DNA from: Candidatus Acidiferrales bacterium
GTDB lineage: Bacteria; Acidobacteriota; Terriglobia; Acidoferrales; UBA7541
Direction: 5' to 3'
DNA: 6,452 nt
Assembly: GCA_030043155.1 (NCBI GenBank)
Contig: JASHYE010000371.1
Location: 1-6,452, forward strand
Shown here piece by piece: positions 1 through 5,349 of this stretch. The notes below the pieces were generated by a model. The model worked only from the letters and a program-made list of their open reading frames with translations, searched no databases and was not told where the DNA came from. The translations under genes were made by a program, and so were the position numbers. The first letter of the stretch is position 1. Each line of letters begins with the position of its first letter.

Positions 1-130
1 CCACTTCGCCGATCTTGTAAGTCACACCCGTATAGAACAGGATGCGCTCTGTCGACGTTGTCTTTCCGGCATCGATATGCGCCATGATCCCGATGTTTCG
101 CATCCGGTCGAGTTGGAATTGCCGCGCCAT
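1..130 (-). CDS. fusA: Elongation factor G, N-terminal fragment (runs off the left edge)
   Basis: EF-G is the cytoplasmic GTPase that drives tRNA and mRNA translocation on the ribosome and, with RRF, ribosome recycling. Only the first 43 codons are visible. The protein begins [20 protein letters not shown], and residues 17-25 (AHIDAGKTT) form the G1/P-loop, with Lys23 and Thr24 as the phosphate and magnesium ligands. [10 protein letters not shown] follows directly, leading into switch I as is usual for EF-G. The ATG at 128-130 is the natural start, because the family's N-terminus begins a few residues before the 'RNIGI' strand. The upstream sequence has only a weak GGCGGG purine stretch as a ribosome binding site. 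The gene starts 29 bases after the rpsG stop and is the third gene of the str operon. LepA and other translational GTPases share the P-loop, but the position after rpsL-rpsG and the N-terminal sequence fit EF-G. Confidence 0.96.
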   Translation of the reverse strand, partial: MARQFQLDRMRNIGIMAHIDAGKTTSTERILFYTGVTYKIGEV

Positions 131-159
131 CTGAAAATTTCCCGCCGCCGCGCTTGCGC

Positions 160-630
160 CTACCAGCGATAGTGCGCGAAAGCCTTATTGGCCTCCGCCA
201 TTCGGTGCACATCCTCCTTCTTCTTCACTGCTCCGCCCTTGCTGTTCGCCGCGTCCATCAATTCATCCGCGAGCTTGTCGGTCATATTCTTCCCGGAACG
301 CTGTCGCGCATACAAAATCAGCCAGTGAATCGCGAGCGACTGCCTACGAAACGGATTCACTTCCACGGGAACCTGATAGTTCGCGCCGCCGACGCGCCGT
401 GTCTTCACCTCCAGCACCGGCTTCACGTTTTCGACGGCTTTCTTGAACACCGTCAGCGCGTCGCTACTGGTCTTTTGCGCCACGTTCTCCATAGCGTCGT
501 AAAAAATCCGCTGCGCGGTCGAACGCTTTCCGTCATACATCATGCTCGAAATGAACTTCTGCACCAGATCGCTTCCGTAGACCGCGTCTCCAGCAATCTT
601 GCGCCTTAGAACAAATCCTTTGCGTGGCAT
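160..630 (-). CDS. rpsG: 30S ribosomal protein S7
   Basis: S7 is a primary 16S rRNA-binding protein that nucleates assembly of the 30S head and lines the exit (E) site. The 156-residue product has the typical bacterial length. It starts MPRKG, carries the S7 signature region at about residues 20-46 ([20 protein letters not shown]), the basic beta-hairpin at about 77-91 ([15 protein letters not shown]) and the conserved [13 protein letters not shown] stretch at about 92-104. It ends in HYRW, as many short-form S7 proteins do. The ATG at 628-630 is preceded by a GGGAGAG Shine-Dalgarno-like stretch about 8 bases upstream. It lies 33 bases downstream of rpsL and 29 bases upstream of fusA, so the three genes are almost certainly cotranscribed. 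Nothing suggests truncation or frameshift. Confidence 0.98.
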   Translation of the reverse strand: MPRKGFVLRRKIAGDAVYGSDLVQKFISSMMYDGKRSTAQRIFYDAMENVAQKTSSDALTVFKKAVENVKPVLEVKTRRVGGANYQVPVEVNPFRRQSLAIHWLILYARQRSGKNMTDKLADELMDAANSKGGAVKKKEDVHRMAEANKAFAHYRW

Positions 631-663
631 TCCGCTTCTCTCCCGCTTCCCTTACTTCTGCGC

Positions 664-1047
664 CTACTTTTGTGCGGCCTTGGGCCGCTTGGCACCGTAT
701 TTCGAGCGCCCCTGCTTGCGATTCTCCACTCCCGCCGCGTCCAAAGTTCCGCGAACCACGTGATACCGCACTCCCGGCAAATCCTTCACGCGGCCGCCGC
801 GCACCAGCACAATCGAGTGTTCCTGCAAATTGTGTCCAATCCCCGGAATGTACGTGGTCACTTCCGCCGCGTTTGTGAGCCGCGCACGCGCCACTTTGCG
901 CAGCGCAGAATTTGGCTTCTTCGGAGTCTGCGTATAGACGCGGACGCAAACGCCGCGCTTCTCCGGGCATCCTTCGAGCGCCGGCGACTTCGTCTTCTGC
1001 CGCAACTGCTCGCGCCCGTATTTCACCAACTGTGCAAACGTCGGCAC
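664..1047 (-). CDS. rpsL: 30S ribosomal protein S12
   Basis: S12 sits at the decoding centre and helps control accuracy of tRNA selection. The 127-residue product matches the family over its whole length: [13 protein letters not shown] at the start, CPEKRGVC at 27-34, [13 protein letters not shown] at 41-53, [20 protein letters not shown] at 69-88, [12 protein letters not shown] at 89-100 and [10 protein letters not shown] near the C-terminus. Lys43 and Lys88, where many streptomycin-resistance substitutions occur, have the sensitive-type lysines. Asp89, the residue that RimO methylthiolates in some bacteria, is present. The start is GTG (1045-1047), supported by a GGAGG ribosome binding site six bases upstream and by the invariant PTF/PTI N-terminus. 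This is the first gene of the operon in the window, 327 bases downstream of a strong predicted -10 element. Confidence 0.98.
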   Translation of the reverse strand: MPTFAQLVKYGREQLRQKTKSPALEGCPEKRGVCVRVYTQTPKKPNSALRKVARARLTNAAEVTTYIPGIGHNLQEHSIVLVRGGRVKDLPGVRYHVVRGTLDAAGVENRKQGRSKYGAKRPKAAQK

Positions 1048-1053
1048 TCGTAT

Positions 1054-1058
1054 CCTCC
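1054..1058 (-). promoter_or_regulatory. Shine-Dalgarno of rpsL (selects the GTG start)
   Basis: Minus-strand GGAGG lies six bases before the GTG at 1045-1047. This is the best-matched ribosome binding site in the window. It supports GTG as the rpsL start over the in-frame codons further inside the gene, none of which would preserve the conserved S12 N-terminus. Confidence 0.85.
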
Positions 1059-1150
1059 GAAAAATCCAATCTCTATTTGTTTTGCAAGGCTTATGAGGCC
1101 CGGCAAACGCGCATTAAGGTGGCAGAACAGAACGAGTCTTGCGACCCCGA

Positions 1151-1164
1151 AGGAATCGATTCCT
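1151..1164. repeat. 14-bp perfect palindrome in the rpsL leader
   Basis: AGGAATCGATTCCT is its own reverse complement over all 14 bases. It lies about 104 bases upstream of the rpsL start codon and well downstream of the predicted promoter. It could be a dimeric-protein operator or part of an RNA stem. As a hairpin it would have no proper loop unless the central bases open, which favours a DNA site or one arm of a longer-range structure. No function is assigned. Confidence 0.6.
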
Positions 1165-1221
1165 GAACCCAATCAAGAACCGATCACGTTACTCCGCGCG
1201 GGCGTCCTTAAATTTCAGGAA
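1160..1221 (-). repeat. Inverted repeat with 8-bp arms in the rpsL leader
   Basis: TTCCTGAA at 1160-1167 and TTCAGGAA at 1214-1221 (plus strand) are exact reverse complements separated by 46 bases. In the rpsL transcript they could form an 8-bp stem with a large internal loop. The arm at 1160-1167 overlaps the 14-bp palindrome, so this pairing would compete with it. An AT-rich 8-bp match across 46 bases can arise by chance. Confidence 0.4.
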
Positions 1222-1259
1222 CAATCCGTTTCACTGCGGAGAGCTTCAGACGGCTTTGC

Positions 1260-1273
1260 GGGGCAGGCGCCCC
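1260..1273. repeat. GC-rich hairpin in the rpsL leader
   Basis: GGGGC (1260-1264) and GCCCC (1269-1273) form a 5-bp all-GC stem with a 4-base loop. No T-run follows on either strand, so a terminator is unlikely. It would be a stable local element in the leader RNA. Confidence 0.45.
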
Positions 1274-1373
1274 ATTTCGGCCGCTCCCCTTCAACCCCAT
1301 TCCTTCGTTCTCTGTTCCGGGGCAAGGGAAAACCTGACCACGGTTCGGCAAATCACCCACCTACAAATCGGAC

Positions 1374-1402
1374 AGTATAGAGATTCACCCTGTCGCTGTC
1401 AA
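1374..1402 (-). promoter_or_regulatory. Sigma-70 type promoter of the str operon
   Basis: On the minus strand a perfect -35 hexamer TTGACA (1397-1402) is separated by exactly 17 bases from TATACT (1374-1379), five of six to the -10 consensus. A purine-rich stretch (GAAAGAGAGAAAAC) lies directly upstream of the -35 and may act like an UP element. The start point is predicted near 1367. It points toward rpsL, and such a strong match suits a constitutively transcribed ribosomal operon. It is the best promoter I can find in the window. Confidence 0.85.
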
Positions 1403-1610
1403 CCCCGTTTTCTCTCTTTCAGTTGGGCTCCGCAGGGGCGGAATTCGGGGGATCCTGATTTTCCATGACTCCGCCTGATGCGAGCGAAACCTAAGCCAGT
1501 TCAAACCCCCGTTTTCAGATTGCATCACCAACCGAGGTCCAAGAACCCTTGACAGCCCAGAATCGGAGTGCCTGAAAGTGGGCAATGCCCTGCTAAAAAA
1601 CTGCGAATCG

Positions 1611-1691
1611 CTGTCGATTAGACGCGAGCCCATCCCTTTGTTTTCTGCAACTTACACCCATTTCTAATAATTCACGGGTCTGTCGATTAGA
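1611..1691. repeat. 12-base direct repeat pair CTGTCGATTAGA
   Basis: Identical copies of CTGTCGATTAGA lie at 1611-1622 and 1680-1691, 69 bases apart start to start, in non-coding sequence between the two divergent transcription units. They may be paired binding sites for a regulator or a remnant of a local duplication. The flanks of the two copies do not look alike, which favours a conserved short site over a longer duplication. Confidence 0.5.
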
Positions 1692-1736
1692 ATTCCCGCC
1701 GCGGTGGGCAAGGTTCGAAGTGCATGAAAAGCGAAA

Positions 1737-1753
1737 GCCGCCAAACTGGCGGC
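1737..1753 (-). terminator. Hairpin with T-rich tail, possible terminator on the minus strand
   Basis: GCCGCCA (1737-1743) and TGGCGGC (1747-1753) are exact complements, giving a 7-bp GC-rich stem with a 3-base loop. On the minus strand the stem is followed at once by TTTCGCTTTTC, a broken T-tract that resembles an intrinsic terminator tail. On the plus strand the first T-run is about 20 bases away. If it works, it would stop antisense transcripts entering from the TPR-protein gene before they reach the rpsL promoter. A simple leader hairpin or regulatory element is an alternative. Confidence 0.4.
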
Positions 1754-1788
1754 GCATCCTCATCTCATTTTGGGCCCGCCGATAACAG

Positions 1789-1817
1789 TTAACCCGTCAA
1801 GTACTATGTACTATAGA
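1789..1817 (+). promoter_or_regulatory. Candidate promoter for the TPR-protein gene
   Basis: TTAACC (1789-1794) and TATAGA (1812-1817) lie 17 bases apart, each four of six to the sigma-70 consensus. The proposed -10 overlaps the second copy of the tandem 7-mer. It would give a leader of about 190 bases. The match is weak, and the assignment rests mainly on position, orientation and ideal spacing. Confidence 0.3.
1801..1814 (+). repeat. Tandem 7-mer (GTACTAT x2)
   Basis: Two head-to-tail copies of GTACTAT occupy 1801-1807 and 1808-1814, inside the candidate promoter of the downstream gene. Such short duplications can arise by slippage and can shift promoter spacing. Confidence 0.6.
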
Positions 1818-1843
1818 CTAAACAGAATATCAAGCACCTCCAC

Positions 1844-1869
1844 AGATTCGTACCCTAGATTCGTACCCT
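1844..1869 (+). repeat. Perfect tandem duplication of a 13-mer (AGATTCGTACCCT x2)
   Basis: AGATTCGTACCCT occurs twice without a gap (1844-1856 and 1857-1869), all 13 bases identical. It lies 145 bases upstream of the start of the TPR-protein gene and just downstream of the candidate promoter. A perfect unspaced 13-base repeat in non-coding DNA suggests either a recent slippage duplication or a double operator. A 13-base pitch does not put the two copies on the same helix face. Confidence 0.7.
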
Positions 1870-2014
1870 CGTGCCCGCTGCTTTTGCCGCAGTGCGGCGA
1901 TGACCCTCGGTTACACAAACCTCGAAGCTTCGGAAACGCACGATTTCTGGAAACAGATGGCCGCACCGGTGCTTTACGCGGCGATTCAAGCTCAATACAC
2001 TGCTGGTACTCGCG

Positions 2015-5000
2015 ATGATCCTCATCGAAAGGGCAAAGTTGGCTCCGCGAATCGCCGCGCTATGCATTGGCGTAGTCGGCGTCATGAGAATGGCATCGGT
2101 GGCGGTGCACGCCGCTCTCCCGCAAGCAGCGGCCCAAATGAAACCGGCACCGCCAGTCGAAATGAACAAAGTCAACGCTGCTGCACTAACCATTGAGCTG
2201 TATTCGGTCAAAGTGCGATTCGAGAATGACGGAACCGGAACGCGGCAGATTGACGTTCGCGTGAAGGCAAACACGGCCGAAGGCGTAACGGAACTCAAAA
2301 CACTTTCCTTTGACTATAACGCGCTCAATGAAAAAGTTTCCCTCGCTTTTTTGCGTGTAACTAAGGCGAATGGCAGCGTCGTGCAAGCAAAGCCGGACGC
2401 CCTCGCCGATGCTCCCGCGCCGGTTGCCAAAGATGCGCCTGCATTCACGGAACTTCGCGAGGCGAGCGTCACGGTTCCGGCGATGTCCCCGGGCGACACG
2501 CTGAACTACGAAGCTGTGATCTCTACCGTGACGCCCGCGGCGCCAGGAGAATTTTGGTTCGCGCACAGCTTTCTGACTTCGCGGCCGGCCGTAGATGAAG
2601 AACTTCAAATCAGTGTGCCCGCGGAACGGCGCGTCTACGTCAAAACGTCTCCGCCATTTTCGCCGAAACTTTCGTCGGCCGGCGGTCGCACAATTTATTC
2701 CTGGAGCAGACTAAACGCCGCGCCGGTCGAAGATCAGGAGGGACAGGCGAACCGGCCGACGAAAGCGCCGGACGTGGCGCTCACGTCTTTTGCGAATTGG
2801 GATGCAGTTGCGAATTGGCTCGGAGGAATGGAACACAGCGCCGAGACACCCACCGATGACGTCACCAAGAAGTTGAGCGACTTGACCGCTGATCAGAAAA
2901 CGGACGTGGACAAAATCGAAGCGGTCTACGACTTCGTGGCGAAACAGATCCGCACGATTCGAATCCCCGTGAAGCAAACCGCATCGCAAGTTCATGGCGC
3001 AGCAGAAGTGCTTCATGCAGGCTATGGAGATGAGCCCGACAAATGCGCGTTGCTCGCCGCGCTGCTGAACGCCGCAAAATTTCATGCGAGTGTTGCGCTG
3101 CTGCCCGCGACAGATAAATTTGATCCCGAGCTTCCCTGGCCGGGCGGAGTCACTCACGAAATAGTAACCGTCACCTCCGGAAAAGACACTTTCTGGATGG
3201 ATCCAGCCGAAGGCACCATTCCATTTGGAATGTTGCTGCCCGCAGCGCGCGGCAAAGAAGCTTTGATTGCTTCAGCTGGCGCAGCGCGGCATTTTGCGAA
3301 AACGCCTCTGGATCCGCCGTTTCCGTCCACACAGACCGTTGAAATCAACGGAAGGGTGACTTCGCTGGGAAAGTTGACGGCGCGAGTCACCTATACACTC
3401 CGCGGCGATAATGAAATTGCGCTTCGCACTGCGTTCGAGCGCACGCCGCAGGATCAATGGAACTCCGTGGCGCAGACCGTGGCGAGTCTCGATGGCTTTC
3501 ATGGGACCGTGACGAAAGCGAATCCAAGCAATCCGACGGAGACACGCGATCCCTTCACACTGGATTTTGTTCTGACCTCGCCAGATTTTCTCGATTGGTC
3601 GCAGGCAAAAGCGCTGCTTGCGCTTCCGCTGCCATCATTTGGCTTGCCGGATGCTCCGACGGATTCGAGCAAGCCCGTGGAATTGGGGAGTCCACTCACC
3701 GTAACCGTGAAACTGACGCTGGATCTTCCTGTGAACGATTCCGCGCACGTGCCTGCAGGAGCGGGAGTGAAGCGCGCCTACGCGGATTATGAATCGACGT
3801 ACGCGGCGGACGACCATACAGTCACCGCGCAGCGCATGCTGAAATTCATGTCGCGGGAATTGCCGGCGGACAGCCGTGGCGATTACGCGGAATTTGCCGC
3901 GGCCGTACAAGCGGACGAAAGTCAGGGACTTGTGGTTGACAACATTATTCCGGGCGTGCCTGCGGAGGCCACTGCGTCAGAGTTGATGCAAGCGGGAGCG
4001 GCGGAAATCCAGGACCGCCATTTTGCGAATGCGCTCGAGCTTTTCGACCAGGTGGAGCAAATTAATCCGCAGCAGCCGAATCTGTGGCTGAGCACGGGCA
4101 CGGCGCAACTGGAATTGGGAAAGTATTCGGATGCCGAAGCGTCATTTCAAAAGCAAATCGAAGCAAATCCCAAAGATGAATCGGCGAACACGCTCCTGGG
4201 CGTCGCGCTCTACGATCAGCAGAAATATGATGGCGCAGAGGCGGCATTCAAGAACCAGCTCGCGCTGAAGCCGCTCGATCCGAATGCGTATCTGTATTTG
4301 GGCGCGGTTTACATCGACGAAAAGCAGTTCGACAAAGCGCGGGCGCAACTGGAGAAGGCGTCGGTGCTCAGTCCAGACGACGCCGGCGTTTATGTGCGAT
4401 TGGGGCAAGCAGACCTAGGACTTGAAAAAAACGAGGATGCGCTCGCGGATTTTGGAAAAGCGGCCACGCTCTCCTCATCTCCGCTCGTCGCCAATGATAT
4501 AGCGTACGCGCTGGCTGACAAGAAAGTCGCGCTGGATCGCGCGAAGGAGTACGCCGAGGCAGCAATTGATCCCACAGAAAAACTCCTAAGTGAGCTCGAT
4601 TTGCAGCACATCACCTCCAACGATTTGGTGGCGATGAATGCGTTGCCAGCGTTTTGGGATACGCTGGGCTGGATCTATTTTCAGCAGGGGAAACCGGCGC
4701 TCGCTGAACCGCTGATCGAGGCGGCGTGGCGGCTGAATCAGACGGGCGACACAGGGGACCATCTGGCGCAGCTCTATGAAGCGCGCGGCGAAAAGCAATC
4801 GGCGGTTCACCTTTACGAGCAAGCGCTTGCCGCGGGGACCGCTTCAAACGAAACACGCGAGCGGCTGAAACGGCTCCTCGGGCCTGCTGCGGGGAGCAAT
4901 GCTTCCATCGATGCGAGCGTGAAACGCGCGGCGGGTGAGCTGGTTCGCGAGCGGACGGTTTCACTCGGCGCAGCGACGGTTGGCGGAAAGGCGGAGTTCA

Positions 5001-5227
5001 TAGCCTTGCTCGAGCCTGGCGAGCGAGGCGCGGTCGCGAGCGAGGCGAGATTCCTCGCCGGCGATGACCAGCTCGCGGCAATGTCGCAGCGATTTCGCGA
5101 CGCGAAGTTTCCGGCGATTTTGCCGCCTGGGAGTCGCGCGAGAATGGTGCTGCGCGGCCAAGTAACTTGCTCCGTCAAAACCGCAAAATGCGAATTCGTG
5201 TTTGACCGGCCGCGCGATTTGGAATAG
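2015..5227 (+). CDS. Exported DUF3857 / transglutaminase-like / TPR repeat protein
   Basis: Large 1070-residue protein, probably periplasmic or membrane-anchored. Residues 1-40 give a basic start (Lys8, Arg12), a hydrophobic stretch at about 13-24 and possible signal-peptidase sites after VHA (33) or AAA (40). About 60-235 resembles DUF3857, which precedes transglutaminase-like domains. About 265-425 is that domain: GYGDEPDKCALLAALLNAAK at 336-355, VTHEIV with His381, FWMDPAEG with Asp396, then IPFGMLLPAARGKEAL. Where I expect GDCKDK it has GDEPDK, so the nucleophile seems lost (nearest Cys is 344). About 440-620 is beta-rich. Five TPRs follow in exact 34-residue phase (654-823), then about three more to 943. 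The C-terminal domain has Cys1052 and Cys1059. ATG 2015 is the first possible start after a stop at 1901 but lacks a ribosome binding site. TTG 2039, with AAAGGG five bases upstream, is an alternative. The exact role is unknown; envelope protein assembly or binding is an inference. Confidence 0.85.
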   Translation: MILIERAKLAPRIAALCIGVVGVMRMASVAVHAALPQAAAQMKPAPPVEMNKVNAAALTIELYSVKVRFENDGTGTRQIDVRVKANTAEGVTELKTLSFDYNALNEKVSLAFLRVTKANGSVVQAKPDALADAPAPVAKDAPAFTELREASVTVPAMSPGDTLNYEAVISTVTPAAPGEFWFAHSFLTSRPAVDEELQISVPAERRVYVKTSPPFSPKLSSAGGRTIYSWSRLNAAPVEDQEGQANRPTKAPDVALTSFANWDAVANWLGGMEHSAETPTDDVTKKLSDLTADQKTDVDKIEAVYDFVAKQIRTIRIPVKQTASQVHGAAEVLHAGYGDEPDKCALLAALLNAAKFHASVALLPATDKFDPELPWPGGVTHEIVTVTSGKDTFWMDPAEGTIPFGMLLPAARGKEALIASAGAARHFAKTPLDPPFPSTQTVEINGRVTSLGKLTARVTYTLRGDNEIALRTAFERTPQDQWNSVAQTVASLDGFHGTVTKANPSNPTETRDPFTLDFVLTSPDFLDWSQAKALLALPLPSFGLPDAPTDSSKPVELGSPLTVTVKLTLDLPVNDSAHVPAGAGVKRAYADYESTYAADDHTVTAQRMLKFMSRELPADSRGDYAEFAAAVQADESQGLVVDNIIPGVPAEATASELMQAGAAEIQDRHFANALELFDQVEQINPQQPNLWLSTGTAQLELGKYSDAEASFQKQIEANPKDESANTLLGVALYDQQKYDGAEAAFKNQLALKPLDPNAYLYLGAVYIDEKQFDKARAQLEKASVLSPDDAGVYVRLGQADLGLEKNEDALADFGKAATLSSSPLVANDIAYALADKKVALDRAKEYAEAAIDPTEKLLSELDLQHITSNDLVAMNALPAFWDTLGWIYFQQGKPALAEPLIEAAWRLNQTGDTGDHLAQLYEARGEKQSAVHLYEQALAAGTASNETRERLKRLLGPAAGSNASIDASVKRAAGELVRERTVSLGAATVGGKAEFIALLEPGERGAVASEARFLAGDDQLAAMSQRFRDAKFPAILPPGSRARMVLRGQVTCSVKTAKCEFVFDRPRDLE

Positions 5228-5328
5228 CGATAAAACTCAAAAGCAGTTTCGAACCAGAACGGGCTGCGTTGCAAGCAGAGCAAAAACAGACAGCAGATCC
5301 TTCGGCACCATAACCCGATGCCTCAGGA

Positions 5329-5349
5329 TGACCGCGAAAAGCGCGGTCA
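5329..5349. terminator. Hairpin at the convergent gene junction
   Basis: TGACCGCG (5329-5336) and CGCGGTCA (5342-5349) form a perfect 8-bp GC-rich stem with the loop AAAAG. It lies between the convergent TPR-protein and polyprenyl synthase genes and includes the stop codon of the latter (5347-5349). No T-run follows on either strand, so it is not a canonical intrinsic terminator. It could still act as a bidirectional transcript-end or stability structure. No better terminator is visible in the 119-base gap. Confidence 0.4.

Larger units (their letters stand above)
1048..1367 (-). other. Long 5' leader of the str operon
   Basis: If transcription starts about seven bases after the predicted -10, the rpsL leader is about 320 bases, and no convincing gene lies in it. 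It contains three inverted repeats: a 14-base perfect palindrome (1151-1164), an 8-base pair of arms at 1160-1167 and 1214-1221, and a GC-rich 5-base stem with a 4-base loop at 1260-1273. The first two share bases 1160-1164, so the corresponding RNA stems exclude one another. None is followed by a T-run on the minus strand, so simple intrinsic attenuation is not evident. I do not recognise a known riboswitch or r-protein leader class. The leader assignment depends on the predicted promoter, and a closer weak promoter cannot be excluded. Confidence 0.55.
1403..2014. other. Divergent intergenic region without a convincing gene
   Basis: This stretch separates the str promoter from the divergent TPR-protein gene. 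The short open frames in it (minus 1385-1633, plus 1770-2018, plus 1900-2196) have no recognisable motifs and poor ribosome binding sites, and some overlap the promoter or the neighbouring gene. What it does hold: a 12-base direct repeat (1611-1622 and 1680-1691), a hairpin at 1737-1753, a tandem 7-mer (1801-1814), a tandem 13-mer (1844-1869), a weak plus-strand promoter candidate (1789-1817) and 10-bp palindromes at 1923-1932 (CGAAGCTTCG) and 1963-1972 (GCACCGGTGC). No tRNA or other RNA gene is recognised. Confidence 0.7.

Noticed and set aside
631..663. E. coli-style S7 autoregulatory site between rpsL and rpsG
   Set aside because: The gap is only 33 bases and largely a ribosome binding site, too short for the E. 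coli-type intercistronic structure.
1139..1468. Plus-strand 109-residue open frame antisense to the rpsL leader
   Set aside because: It has no ribosome binding site or family resemblance, and it covers the leader and promoter of the str operon.
1549..1578. Plus-strand TTGACA at 1549-1554 as a promoter for the TPR-protein gene
   Set aside because: At 17-18 base spacing the -10 position reads CTGAAA or TGAAAG, a poor match, and it lies more than 430 bases from the gene.
1580..1590. GGGC-AAT-GCCC hairpin as a terminator
   Set aside because: The stem is only 4 bp, and the following plus-strand run is A rather than T.
1385..1633. Minus-strand 82-residue open frame upstream of rpsL
   Set aside because: Its 3' end overlaps the -35 element of the strong promoter. 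The start has AAGGG directly abutting the ATG with no spacing, and the product shows no recognisable motif.
1712..1719. GGTTCGAA resembling a tRNA T-loop
   Set aside because: The flanking bases do not form a T-stem, and no acceptor, D or anticodon arms can be found on either strand.
2063..2065. Cys17 of the TPR protein as a lipoprotein cysteine
   Set aside because: The preceding residues AAL do not fit a lipobox, and the Cys lies inside the hydrophobic stretch with more hydrophobic residues after it.
1900..2196. Plus-strand 98-residue open frame overlapping the start of the TPR-protein gene
   Set aside because: Over half of it is the TPR-protein coding sequence read in another frame. The composition is Arg/Gly/Ser-rich as expected for an out-of-frame reading.
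1855..2298. Minus-strand 147-residue open frame antisense to the start of the TPR-protein gene
   Set aside because: It has no motif or ribosome binding site, and overlaps a well-supported gene on the other strand.
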